Below are positions 1 through 7,990 of a stretch of DNA of 64,000 nucleotides, piece after piece. Positions within the stretch are counted from its first letter, which is position 1. Each line of letters opens with the position of its first letter. The position numbers and the translations under genes were made by a program. The stretch comes from Massilia psychrophila (GTDB taxonomy: Bacteria; Pseudomonadota; Gammaproteobacteria; Burkholderiales; Burkholderiaceae_D), in contig NZ_PDOB01000015.1 of the NCBI RefSeq assembly GCF_002760665.1, positions 43,211 to 107,210 of the forward strand. The letters run 5' to 3'. The notes below the pieces were generated by a model, which saw only the letters and a list, made by a program, of their open reading frames with translations, did no database searches and was not told the origin of the DNA.

Positions 1-158
1 AGTTCTTCGAGCGGGCGCGGCGCGTCGATCCGCACCGTGTAGCTGACGCCCTGCGCGTACGCGCTGGCGCTGGCCAGCATGGTGAACACGGTCACGCCGA
101 TTTGTGCCAGAATTCGGGGCGCTGGCAGGGATCGGTGGTTTGGTCGTGCGAGAAACAT
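1..158 (-). CDS. N-terminus of a secreted/outer-membrane protein (possibly TamA/Omp85-like), partial
   Basis: The reverse strand is open from an ATG at 158 to the window edge, giving 52 residues. A typical Sec signal peptide is visible (hydrophobic stretch then ASASAYAQG, cleavage likely after AYA). The mature start, [13 protein letters not shown], resembles the first strand of TamA-type POTRA domains, where a Y-x-V-x-I-x-A-P-x-x-L pattern is common. It diverges from queC with 87 bp between the two start codons. The export signal is clear; the TamA assignment is a guess from about 15 residues. Confidence 0.45.
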   Translation of the reverse strand, partial: MFLARPNHRSLPAPRILAQIGVTVFTMLASASAYAQGVSYTVRIDAPRPLEE

Positions 159-245
159 GTCGCTCCATTCGGGAAAATGCTGAGCCCATCTTACCGGATC
201 GGCAAAATTGATGGCGAACGGTTCACCTTGCGGAAAATCCAATTC

Positions 246-980
246 ATGTTGCACACCGATACTGCCCTGGTCCTGTTTAGCGGCGGCCAGGATTCCACCA
301 CCTGCCTGGCCTGGGCGCTTGGGCGTTACGCGCGCGTCGAGACGATCGGCTTCGACTATGGCCAGCGCCACGCGATCGAACTGACCGTGCGCCCGGCCGT
401 GCTGGCCGGCGTGCGCGCCTTGTCGCATGAGTGGGACGCGCGCCTCGGCGAAGACCACGTCGTCGACCTGTCGGTGATCGGCCGCATTTCCGAAAGTGCG
501 CTCACCAGCAATGTCGACATCGCCATGCAGGAAAACGGCTTGCCGAACACCTTCGTGCCGGGCCGCAATTTGCTGTTCATGACGGTTGCCGCCGCGCTGG
601 CCTACCGGCGCGGCCTCAACGTGTTGGTCGGCGGCATGTGCGAGACCGATTTTTCCGGCTATCCGGATTGCCGCGACGACAGCATGAAAGCGCTGCAGGT
701 GGCGCTCAACCTGGGCATGGCGACGCGCCTGAAGATCGAGACGCCGCTCATGTGGATCGACAAGAAGCAGACCTGGGAGCTGGCAAAAAGCGCCGGCGGC
801 AGCGCGCTGGTCGACCTGATCCGCGAGCAGACCCACACCTGCTACCTGGGCGAGCGCGGCGCGCTGCACGCCTGGGGCTATGGTTGCGGCACCTGCCCGG
901 CGTGCGAATTGCGCGCGCGCGGCTACGCGCAGTTTGCGGCCGGCATGGCGGGCGTGATTGCAGCGGCACCAGTTTCTTAG
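246..980 (+). CDS. queC: 7-cyano-7-deazaguanine synthase QueC
   Basis: QueC converts 7-carboxy-7-deazaguanine to preQ0 with ATP and ammonia, in the cytoplasmic pathway to queuosine in tRNA. The 244-residue product has the PP-loop ATPase signature SGGQDSTT at residues 12-19. Near the C-terminus, C199, C214, C217 and C220 (in the run CGTCPAC) match the QueC zinc site. Length is normal for the family. The frame is open further upstream, but the ATG at 246 places the PP-loop at the family-typical distance from the N-terminus, and the upstream extension has no QueC-like sequence. No other queuosine genes are adjacent. Assignment is secure. Confidence 0.93.
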   Translation: MLHTDTALVLFSGGQDSTTCLAWALGRYARVETIGFDYGQRHAIELTVRPAVLAGVRALSHEWDARLGEDHVVDLSVIGRISESALTSNVDIAMQENGLPNTFVPGRNLLFMTVAAALAYRRGLNVLVGGMCETDFSGYPDCRDDSMKALQVALNLGMATRLKIETPLMWIDKKQTWELAKSAGGSALVDLIREQTHTCYLGERGALHAWGYGCGTCPACELRARGYAQFAAGMAGVIAAAPVS

Positions 981-1123
981 TCCGCGCCGGCGCTTATTCG
1001 GTCAAAACCGAGGGCGCAATGCCGCGCAAGCAGCATGGTATGATGCTTGCCCCAGCTCCAGGTGATGTAACTACGGGGCGCCATCAAAGTCCAACGTACG
1101 CCACGCGTGCAAAGAACCACCTC

Positions 1124-1867
1124 ATGCGCCTCGCCATCCTGACCGACCTGCACGCCAACCGCGAAGCGTTGAGCGCATGCTTGGCGCACGCCGAACAACA
1201 GAAGGCCGACCAGTATGCGTTTACCGGCGACTTGGTCGGCTACGGCGCTGATCCGGCATGGGTGGTCGATACGGTGATGGATTACGTGCTCCATGGCGCC
1301 GCGGCGGTGCAGGGCAACCACGATTATTCGGTCACGCGCGACACCCGTCCGCACATGCACGCCGAAGCGCGCGAAGTGATCGACTGGACGCGCGGCCAGC
1401 TCAACGCCGGCCAGCTGGCCTTCCTGGCCGGCCTGGCGCTGACGGAAGAGCGTGGCAACATGCTGTTCGTGCACGCCAGTGCCTTCGAGCCGGTCAAATG
1501 GGAATACGTGACCGGTGTCGCCGAGGCCGAGCGCAGCTTGCGTGCCACGCGCAGCCGGATGGTGTTTTGCGGCCACGTGCACACGCCGGCGCTGTACCGC
1601 CGCGCCGACGACGGCCGCATGGGCAGCCATGCCCCGGCGCCGGGCAACCGCATCGCCATCAAGCCGCAGCACCAGTACCTGGTGATTCCAGGGGCGGTGG
1701 GCCAGCCGCGCGACGGCAATTGCGCGGCGTGCTACGCCATGTACGACGACGTCACGCGCGAGCTGACGTACTTCCGGGTGCCGTACGACCATGGTGCGGC
1801 GGCGCGCCGGGTGATCGCCTCCGGGCTGCCGATCGTGCTCGCGATGCGCCTGATCGAAGGCATTTGA
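1124..1867 (+). CDS. Metallophosphoesterase family protein
   Basis: A 247-residue calcineurin-like phosphoesterase. Metal-binding motifs are in order: D-L-H at residues 8-10, G-D-L-V at 35-38, G-N-H-D at 64-67, and a C-terminal G-H-V-H-T-P. These ligate a dinuclear metal centre that hydrolyses phosphoesters. The compact form with TGDLVGYG is common in the YfcE/ApaH-like group of small bacterial phosphodiesterases. No signal peptide is present, so it is cytoplasmic. The start ATG at 1124 is the first that keeps the D-x-H motif next to the N-terminus; the frame runs open much further upstream but that part is antisense-like shadow of queC. The substrate cannot be told from sequence. Confidence 0.85.
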   Translation: MRLAILTDLHANREALSACLAHAEQQKADQYAFTGDLVGYGADPAWVVDTVMDYVLHGAAAVQGNHDYSVTRDTRPHMHAEAREVIDWTRGQLNAGQLAFLAGLALTEERGNMLFVHASAFEPVKWEYVTGVAEAERSLRATRSRMVFCGHVHTPALYRRADDGRMGSHAPAPGNRIAIKPQHQYLVIPGAVGQPRDGNCAACYAMYDDVTRELTYFRVPYDHGAAARRVIASGLPIVLAMRLIEGI

Positions 1868-1885
1868 GGCTGTGCAGACCCGGGT

Positions 1886-2137
1886 TCAGCTGAGATTCGG
1901 CTTGAGGCGGTTGCGGCGCGCGCGGCCAACGAAAAACCAGATGATGGCGAGCGGGATCAACAGCGGCGAGACCAGCGCCGCCACTACCAGCGCCAGGGCG
2001 GTGACGATCATGACGCCGGGCGGGGCGTCGATCTCCTCGCCGTCGAAGTCGAACGTCGCGTCGGACGAATCACCGAAAACGTGCCACGCCAGCAGGAAAA
2101 ACAGCACCAGGACGACGAAGGGGCGAATCTTTTTCAT
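1886..2137 (-). CDS. Small two-TM membrane protein
   Basis: An 83-residue protein with a hydrophobic N-terminal segment (residues about 6-22), a short acidic loop (DSSDATFDFDGEE) and a second longer hydrophobic stretch (about 42-70) ending in a basic tail RARRNR. The most likely topology is two membrane helices with the acidic loop outside. The start has a GAGG ribosome-binding sequence about 8 bases upstream. It converges with the metallophosphoesterase. No family is recognised; it is judged real from the membrane pattern, ribosome-binding site and codon use. Confidence 0.65.
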   Translation of the reverse strand: MKKIRPFVVLVLFFLLAWHVFGDSSDATFDFDGEEIDAPPGVMIVTALALVVAALVSPLLIPLAIIWFFVGRARRNRLKPNLS

Positions 2138-2302
2138 GTTTGGGCCTCGTGGTGGCGACAGGCTGCACGTTTTGCGGGCCGGGCCGGGCGCCGACCAATC
2201 GCACCGGCGTGAATCGGCGTAAATTTCGACGCATCGGCGGTTTGCCTTGAATTACGCATCACACTGCCTATACTGAACCCTTGCTTTGTCGAAGGGGATG
2301 CC

Positions 2303-2512
2303 ATGCACGTTGTCTTTCACGCACCGCACGGACGGTGGCCTGCGCAGTTAGGCCTCGATGGTCCGAAAGGGCCGCCATCGGCGCCGCCGGCGATACCGCC
2401 GATCATTATCAATCCATTCAGCTACCATTCGCCGTCACCGGCGATCGACCCGCCCGTGCCGCCGCTCGGGCCGCCGCTGATGCCGCCGCCGCGCCCGCGC
2501 CAGCGCCTGTGA
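2303..2512 (+). CDS. Short proline-rich hypothetical protein
   Basis: A 69-residue ORF preceded by an AGGGGA ribosome-binding sequence and followed within 7 bases by a rho-independent terminator, which argues that it is a real transcription unit. The product has no signal peptide; its second half is almost entirely Pro, Ile and Ser (PPAIPP, PPVPPLGPPLMPPPRP). No family is recognised. It could be a short structural or binding peptide. The same bases also read open in an alanine-rich overlapping frame, so coding choice rests mainly on the ribosome-binding site and terminator placement. Confidence 0.5.
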   Translation: MHVVFHAPHGRWPAQLGLDGPKGPPSAPPAIPPIIINPFSYHSPSPAIDPPVPPLGPPLMPPPRPRQRL

Positions 2513-2518
2513 ACACTG

Positions 2519-2541
2519 CCCGCCTTGCGCGGGTTTTTTTT
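2519..2541 (+). terminator. Rho-independent terminator
   Basis: A five-pair GC stem (CCCGC / GCGGG) with a 5-base loop is followed by eight T residues. It sits just after the proline-rich ORF and before the 2654 gene. Confidence 0.85.
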
Positions 2542-2653
2542 CGTGGCGGCAAAACCCGCATGGTCGCACGCAGGCTCCCCGATTAGGTAAAATGGGACTT
2601 CGAACGGCCCGCCGAGTCAACGCGGCACCCTCAGTTACCGAAAGTTGGAATCA

Positions 2654-3169
2654 ATGATAGACAACGCAGCAGGCCACGAGCCGGATCAAGATAACGAACC
2701 GGATGCCGACGCACTGGTCAACGAACCACGACTGTGGAAGGGCAACGGCTGGACCGCGCGGGTGATCAAGAACGACGACGACGAAGGCTGGGCGGTCGCC
2801 ATGATCAAGGACGGCGAGCCGGAGCCGGCGCTGGTCGGGCCGTGGACGATGGGCCGCGACAAAAAGAATCCCAAGCCGCTCGACACCAACGCCTTCCACA
2901 CGCTGGTCAAGACCGCCAATGAAGTGCTGCGCCGCCACGAACAGCAGTTGCACGCCCAGTTGCACAAGAACACCTATGTGTACGCCAATGGCGCACAGCT
3001 CAAGGTGACGCTCGATATCGTGCCCGACGACGAGCATCCCTACGCCTTGCTGAGCGCGTTCGACGACGCCGGCGAGCGCCTAGCCCAGGTACGGGTGGCG
3101 GCCAGCTTCAAGCTGTCGCCGTCGAGCGCCACCGAGTGGATCGAAAAAGATTTTCGCGCGCCGCGCTGA
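2654..3169 (+). CDS. Conserved hypothetical protein (cytoplasmic, 171 aa)
   Basis: A soluble, charged protein of 171 residues with an acidic N-terminus (EPDQDNEPDADALV), a core containing WKGNGWTARVIKNDDDEGWAV and GPWTMGRDKKNPKPLD, and a C-terminal part ending SSATEWIEKDFRAPR. There is no signal peptide or membrane segment. The frame also has a TTG three codons upstream (2645); ATG 2654 is preferred. It looks like a lineage-specific conserved protein of Oxalobacteraceae, but no domain is recognised and no function is assigned. It stands alone between a terminator and the histidine kinase gene. Confidence 0.75.
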   Translation: MIDNAAGHEPDQDNEPDADALVNEPRLWKGNGWTARVIKNDDDEGWAVAMIKDGEPEPALVGPWTMGRDKKNPKPLDTNAFHTLVKTANEVLRRHEQQLHAQLHKNTYVYANGAQLKVTLDIVPDDEHPYALLSAFDDAGERLAQVRVAASFKLSPSSATEWIEKDFRAPR

Positions 3170-3275
3170 AAAGCGACACTTTTACGCCTACCAGCTTCCA
3201 ATTTGCACGATGGCCCCGGCGACCCGGCCGGGGAACTGTTAATATTTACTTAATTTATTGATTTAAGGAAAATAG

Positions 3276-4673
3276 ATGGAAAACCGTCTCAATCGTCTCG
3301 AAACGGTCCAGGCGACACTGCTCGAGATCGGGCAGCTGTCGGCCAGTTGCAGCGATATTACCGAATTCATTGGCGCGGTGCACCGCGCCCTCGGCCGCAT
3401 CATGTACGCCGCCAACTTTTACGTGGCGCTGGGTGACCATGATGACGGCACCGTGCGCTTCGTCTATTTTGTCGACGAGGCCGACGCCGCCCCCGACCCG
3501 GAAGAAAAAATTACGCTGGCCTCGCCCGAGCAATCGCCCACCGCCTGGGTGATGCTCAACCGCCGCACCCTGGTGATGACGGCCGCCGAACACAACGCGC
3601 GCGGGCCGGATGGCAATGGCTGGGGCGTTGGCAGCACCGCCGAGCACTGGATGGGCTGCCCGCTGCTCGACCAGCAGCACCAGGCGCTGGGCGTGATCGT
3701 GATCCAGAGCTACTCGCCCGAATATACCTTCAGCGACGAGGATCAGGCGCTGTTCGCGCTGCTGGCCAACCATGTCTCGAACGCGCTGCAGGGCATGCAG
3801 AGCATGGACCGGCTCGAACGCGCGGTGCAGGAGCGCACCGCCATGCTCGAGCAGCAGAACGCCGCGCTCTCTACCGCGATGACGGCGCTGCGCGAAGCAC
3901 AGTCCGAACTGGTGCGCCAGGAAAAGCTCGCCTCGCTGGGGCGGCTGGTGGCCGGCGTCGCCCACGAAATCAACACGCCGCTGGGAATTTGCGTGACTGC
4001 CACCAGTCATTTGGTGCAGGAACTCAAGCTCACGCGCGAAGAACTGGCCGGCGGCGCGATGACGCAGGACAGTCTGGAAGAGTTCCTCGGCATCGTCGAC
4101 CAGTCGCTGCGCATTCTTACCACCAACACCCAGCGCGCGGCGGCGCTGGTGCGCAGCTTCAAGCAGGTGGCGGTGGACCAGTCGTCGGACGCCATCCGCA
4201 GCTTCAACCTGAAAACATACATGCACGAGGTGCTGCTGTCGCTGCAGCCGAAACTGAAAGGGCGGCCGGTATTGGTGGAGGTCGACTGCGCGCCCGATAT
4301 CGTGCTCGACAGCTTCCCGGGCGCGGTGTCGCAGATCCTCACCAACATGGTGGTCAATTCGCTGGTGCATGGCTTCGAGCACGAGCAGGCCGGATCGATC
4401 GTGATAAAAGCGGCGCGGGACGGAGAAACAGTGGTGCTCGACTACAGCGATGACGGCGCCGGCATGGATGCCGACACGCTGGCCAAGCTGTTCGATCCGT
4501 TTTTCACCACGCGGCGCGGCAGCGGCGGCAGCGGCCTGGGCGCGCACATCCTGTACAACCTGGTGACCGGGCCGCTGGGCGGAACGGTCAAGGTGAACAG
4601 TGCGCCGGGGCAGGGATTGCGCTATCGGCTGCGGTTTCCGCGCAGTAGGCGCAAGGAGACAGTGGTGGTGTGA
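3276..4673 (+). CDS. GAF-domain sensor histidine kinase
   Basis: A 465-residue cytoplasmic kinase. Residues about 10-175 form a GAF-like sensor domain, followed by a coiled coil (175-215) with a LVRQEKLASLGRL linker. The HisKA box is GVAHEINTPLG with the phospho-acceptor at H230. The HATPase_c part has N (TNMVVNSLVHG), DDGAGMD, FDPFFTTRRGSGGSGLG and a C-terminal G-G-T-V-x-V strand. There is no membrane segment, so the signal is probably a cytoplasmic ligand. No response regulator is adjacent on the same strand; the HD-GYP response regulator at 5333-6838, across the repeat region and on the other strand, is a candidate partner. Family assignment is secure, signal unknown. Confidence 0.9.
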   Translation: MENRLNRLETVQATLLEIGQLSASCSDITEFIGAVHRALGRIMYAANFYVALGDHDDGTVRFVYFVDEADAAPDPEEKITLASPEQSPTAWVMLNRRTLVMTAAEHNARGPDGNGWGVGSTAEHWMGCPLLDQQHQALGVIVIQSYSPEYTFSDEDQALFALLANHVSNALQGMQSMDRLERAVQERTAMLEQQNAALSTAMTALREAQSELVRQEKLASLGRLVAGVAHEINTPLGICVTATSHLVQELKLTREELAGGAMTQDSLEEFLGIVDQSLRILTTNTQRAAALVRSFKQVAVDQSSDAIRSFNLKTYMHEVLLSLQPKLKGRPVLVEVDCAPDIVLDSFPGAVSQILTNMVVNSLVHGFEHEQAGSIVIKAARDGETVVLDYSDDGAGMDADTLAKLFDPFFTTRRGSGGSGLGAHILYNLVTGPLGGTVKVNSAPGQGLRYRLRFPRSRRKETVVV

Positions 4674-4734
4674 GGCGGCGCGGCGGCGGGTCCCGAAACC
4701 GTCACATTGTGCATGTCGTCCTTGCGGATGAGGG

Positions 4735-4953
4735 GTGTCGCAAAAGGCCGCTCAACTCTAGATCCGTCGTCCTCGCCATTGGCGAAAACGCCTCCCCGCG
4801 CACGCGGGTGTCGCAAAAGGCCGCTCAACTCTAGATCCGTCGTTCTCGCCATTGGCGAAAACGCCTCCTCGCGCACGCGGGTGTCGCAAAAGGCCGCTCA
4901 ACTCTAGATCCGTCGTCCTCGCCATTGGCGAAAACGCCTCCTCGCGCACGCGG
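4735..4953 (+). repeat. Tandem repeat, 73 bp x 3
   Basis: Three head-to-tail copies (4735-4807, 4808-4880, 4881-4953) begin GTGTCGCAAAAGGCCGC and end CGCACGCG; they differ by only one or two bases. Each copy holds a TCGTC[C/T]TCGCCATTGGCGAA core with an internal ATTGGCGAAAACGCC. The reverse-strand translation repeats the peptide RVREEAFSPMARTTDLEL, which is an accident of the 73-bp period and not a protein. The copies lie directly downstream of the histidine kinase. Confidence 0.95.
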
Positions 4954-5245
4954 GGACCCAATTTGCCCGATTAGTTGACCATTTTTTTAACGGACGAAGC
5001 CAGGCATTGTCGAGATTCGTGAAAAATTGGGTCCCCGCATTCGCGAGGACGACGTGTTAGTTGTGGCCATTCGTCTTTTTGCGACACCCCTCGGATGCGG
5101 GGACCCAATTTGCCCGATTAGTTGACCATCTTCTTAACGGACGAAGCCAGGCATTGTCGAGATTCGTGAAAAATTGGGTCCCCGCATTCGCGAGGACGAC
5201 GTGTTAGTTGTGGCCATTCGTCTTTTTGCGACACCCCTCGGATGC
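4952..5245 (+). repeat. Tandem repeat, 147 bp x 2, with internal inverted repeat
   Basis: Two nearly identical copies (4952-5098 and 5099-5245), with a third that starts at 5246 and diverges after about 10 bases. Each copy contains GGGGACCCAATTT near its start and AAATTGGGTCCCC about 75 bases later, an inverted repeat that can fold the first half into a long stem. Each ends with TTTTTGCGACACCCC, the reverse complement of the start of the 73-bp unit, so the two repeat families are related by inversion. Confidence 0.95.
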
Positions 5246-5332
5246 GGGGACCCCATTTCGTGGCAACACGATAAAATGGGTTTCGCGCCTGCGCGGGAAT
5301 GACGGTCTTGAGTTTGGCGGCGAAACGCCGCT
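5246..5332. repeat. Degenerate end of repeat array, REP-like
   Basis: The array breaks down into GGGGACCCCATTTCGTGG and then GCGCGGGAATGACGG. On the reverse strand this reads VIPAQARNPF, the well-known false peptide of a dispersed proteobacterial intergenic repeat (VIPAQAGI...). It abuts the stop codon of the HD-GYP gene, so the array occupies the convergent 3' ends of two signalling genes. Confidence 0.7.
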
Positions 5333-6838
5333 TCAATCCGGCCAGCGCCGGTTGATGTCGAGCACCTTGTCCATGTTGGCGATCAGCAGTTCGACGTACT
5401 GTGGGTCCAGGTGGTGGCCCGACACGTCGCGCAGGTGGGCGGTGATTTGCTCGATCGGCCAGGCATCTTTGTAGCAGCGCTTGTGGCTAAGCGCATCGAA
5501 CACGTCGGCGACGGCGACGATGCGCGCGTAACGGTGGATGTCGTACCCCTTCAAGCCCTGCGGATAGCCGCTGCCGTCGAATTTTTCATGGTGCTGGTAG
5601 GCGATCACGGCGGCCGCTTTCAGGATCGGGCGCGACGAGCCTTCCAGGATCGACAGGCCGACCGCCGGATGCTGCTTCATGATTTCCCACTCGCTCGGGG
5701 TCAGCTTGCCCGGTTTGAGCAGCACCGAATCGGGCGTGGCAATCTTGCCGATATCGTGCATCGGTGCGGCGTGCATCAGCACCGTGGTTTCGTCGTCCGG
5801 CAGGCCGGATGCCTGGGCCAGCAAAAAGCACACTTGCGACATGCGGCGCACGTGGTTGCCCGCTTCATTGGAGCGCGACTCGACGACGTCGCCCAGCCGT
5901 AAAATCAGTTCAGCCTGGGTGTCGGTGATCTCCTGGCTCAGCAGGATATTGTCGAAGGCGATTGCCACGCCCGAGCAGAACACTTCGAGCAGTTGGGCGT
6001 CGATGTCTGAAATCTCATCGACGCCCTTGAGCACCAGCAGCGACGCCTTGCCGCTGCTGTTCGGGAAGAAGCCGACGTAGGTGTCGCCGTGCAAGCGCGA
6101 GATGCGATTGTGGCGCGCCTCGTCGAGCTTGGCGATCAGTTCCGGGCAGATCACGTCGTTGCCGAGCTCGCCAATCTGGGCGAGGATTTCGTATTCGGTT
6201 TCGCCCGTGATGAGGCTGGCACCGGACAGGCGCAGCAGCATGCTTTGCTCGAGGTGCAGCAGCGCGACGACTTGCTGCAGCAAGCCGCTGGCGAAGTCTT
6301 TCAGGTTGCGTTGCTGGAAAATATGGGCGGATGCGGCGATGACGCGCTCGAGGCCCTCACGGTAAGTTACCGCCGCCAGGCGTGCGTCTTCGACCTTCAT
6401 GATGTCGCGGTAGGCGCGCAGCGCGGCGAAGGTGGTGGTGAACAGCTTGGTGCGGTCGAGCTCGGTTTTTTCCTTGTAATCGTTGATGTCGTAATCGACG
6501 ATCACGCGTTCTTCCGGCGCCTGGCCCGGCTGGCCGGTGCGCAGCACGATGCGGGTGAACTGGTTACCGTGCTCCTTGCGCATCCAGCGCGCCACTTCCA
6601 GCCCGCTGTCTTCCTTCTCCATCACGACGTCGAGGAAGACCAGCGCGATATCGGTTTCGCGCGCCAGGATTTCCTTCGCTTCGGCGGCGCTGTAAGCGTG
6701 CAGGAAAGCCAGCGCCCGGCCGTCAAGTCGGAAACGGGCCAGCGTCAGCTTGGTGACGTCATGGATATCCGGCTCGTCGTCGACGAGCAAGACTTTCCAT
6801 GGGACGAGCTTGGGCGCGGCAGGCGACAGGAAGGACAT
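5333..6838 (-). CDS. Response regulator with DUF3369 and HD-GYP domain (c-di-GMP phosphodiesterase)
   Basis: A 501-residue cytoplasmic regulator. The receiver domain (about 14-140) has the acidic pocket D20-D21-E22 and phospho-acceptor D70 in VFLDVVM. A DUF3369-type linker domain (about 150-320) follows. The C-terminal HD-GYP domain has H361-D362 (MHDIGKIATPD), the HH pair 416-417 and GSGYP with GYP at 424-426, all required for c-di-GMP hydrolysis, so it should be active. The start MSFLSPAAP fits; the frame is open 143 codons further upstream but that part is not receiver-like. Its kinase may be the GAF histidine kinase 660 bp away across the repeat array, which is inference. Confidence 0.92.
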   Translation of the reverse strand: MSFLSPAAPKLVPWKVLLVDDEPDIHDVTKLTLARFRLDGRALAFLHAYSAAEAKEILARETDIALVFLDVVMEKEDSGLEVARWMRKEHGNQFTRIVLRTGQPGQAPEERVIVDYDINDYKEKTELDRTKLFTTTFAALRAYRDIMKVEDARLAAVTYREGLERVIAASAHIFQQRNLKDFASGLLQQVVALLHLEQSMLLRLSGASLITGETEYEILAQIGELGNDVICPELIAKLDEARHNRISRLHGDTYVGFFPNSSGKASLLVLKGVDEISDIDAQLLEVFCSGVAIAFDNILLSQEITDTQAELILRLGDVVESRSNEAGNHVRRMSQVCFLLAQASGLPDDETTVLMHAAPMHDIGKIATPDSVLLKPGKLTPSEWEIMKQHPAVGLSILEGSSRPILKAAAVIAYQHHEKFDGSGYPQGLKGYDIHRYARIVAVADVFDALSHKRCYKDAWPIEQITAHLRDVSGHHLDPQYVELLIANMDKVLDINRRWPD

Positions 6839-7034
6839 AAACAATTTCCGATACCGGTAAAATTTTAACGCGACAATAAAACATATTGCCTGTATGCAGG
6901 CTTTAGCTTGATTGTAGTATGAGAAATGCCCATTAACAACATCAATGTCGCGCGCTAACGCAAGCCAGGCATCTCCGGCAGCTGGCAAACGGCGTATATT
7001 AAGGTGCTGGCACGCAGCGTGAGAGAAATCGACC

Positions 7035-7523
7035 ATGAACATGTTATTGAAGAAGATGGCGCTGGCAGGCCTGTTCGCGCTATCGGCCGGCGGCGCCTCG
7101 GCTGCCGTCACGGTGGCGTTTTCGCATCCCGAAAAGTACGGCGACCTGCCGTTTTCGCCGAGCGACCGCGAACAGGTACTTAAGGATCTAGGCGAGTACT
7201 TCGTCTCATTAAGCCGCGACTTGCCGCCGGGGCAGGAGCTGCGCGTGGAAGTGACCGACCTCGACATGGCCGGACGAATCTATCCCAATTTCCGTGGACA
7301 AGACCTGCGGGTCCTGCGCGGCCGTGCCGATTGGCCGCGCATGGCGCTGCGCTACAGCCTCGAGTCGAACGGCCGGGTCATCTCCAGCGGTGAGGAAAAC
7401 CTGAGCGACATGGCCTACCTGGAGCGCATCAACCGCTATTCCGATGGCGATACGCTGCGCTATGAAAAGCGCATGATCGGCGATTGGTTTAAAAATAAGT
7501 TTGTCGTCCGCAGGCAGGGGTGA
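7035..7523 (+). CDS. DUF3016 domain-containing periplasmic protein
   Basis: A 162-residue protein with a clear signal peptide (MNMLLKKMALAGLFALSAGGASA, cleavage before AVTVAF). The mature part shows the DUF3016 pattern: VTVAFSHPEKYGDLPF, a central VEVTDLDMAGRI, DWPRMALRY and the terminal YEKRMIGDWFKNKF. The family is widespread in proteobacteria and of unknown function; members are small periplasmic proteins. The gene diverges from the HD-GYP regulator. No operon partner is visible; the next 460 bp hold a decayed gene on the opposite strand. Confidence 0.85.
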   Translation: MNMLLKKMALAGLFALSAGGASAAVTVAFSHPEKYGDLPFSPSDREQVLKDLGEYFVSLSRDLPPGQELRVEVTDLDMAGRIYPNFRGQDLRVLRGRADWPRMALRYSLESNGRVISSGEENLSDMAYLERINRYSDGDTLRYEKRMIGDWFKNKFVVRRQG

Positions 7524-7544
7524 TGACGGCAACGGCACGGCGCG

Positions 7545-7965
7545 CGGGTCGCTGTGCCTGGACATCAGCGTCACCTTCGATTCGGGCGCATACCAGCTCT
7601 CGTCAGACACCGTAATGGCATTGCGGTTGCCGATTTCGCCGGCGGCAATCTCGTAGCTGCGCTGTTTGCCCTCGGCCTTGATGCCTTGTAGTTATAAAAA
7701 ACAAAGCCGGACTTGGCCATCGCTACCAGCGTCCTGTCGCGCGGCCCGGGTGATGCGGAAAGTGAGGTCGCCGCCGTATTTATTAAAATCCATGACGCCC
7801 ACGTCGAACAGCAGGCCACCGTGCGCGTGCGCTTCGGCGCGGTAGATGGTGGCGAGGTCGGTGACGATCATGCCGCTGCCGTCGCGCTCGGTTTCGGAAA
7901 TCATCGAGATCATCGCGTCGTTGCCTAGCTGTACTGGTCTCCGGCGAAGTCGAGATACAAGCGTG
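7545..7965 (-). pseudogene. Frameshifted, truncated remnant of an exported protein gene
   Basis: Reverse-strand reading gives a continuous protein-like text only by changing frame three times: MARLYLDFAGDQY, then GNDAMISMISETERDGSGM...FNKYGGDLTFRITR, then RTLVAMAKSGFVFYNYK, then GKQRSYEIAAGEIGNRNAI...KVTLMSRHSDPR. The last stretch resembles a common exported-protein C-terminal pattern (x-E-x-W-Y-x-P-x-x-K-x-x-x-x-S-R-H-x-D-P-R) and stops abruptly where the DUF3016 gene ends, so the C-terminus is missing too. Parent family not identified. It is judged a pseudogene with at least three frameshifts and a 3' deletion. Confidence 0.55.
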
Positions 7966-7990
7966 CCATGTGCACATTGCCGCCGTGAAG

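Noticed and set aside
431..1867. Long forward ORF starting inside queC
   Set aside because: The upstream 230 codons are the out-of-frame shadow of queC; the real gene is the phosphoesterase from 1124.
3255..4547. 430-codon reverse frame across the histidine kinase
   Set aside because: Shadow frame with His/Arg/Gln bias; the forward frame has complete kinase motifs.
4735..5245. Possible CRISPR array
   Set aside because: Units of 73 and 147 bp are contiguous with no unique spacers and no cas genes nearby.
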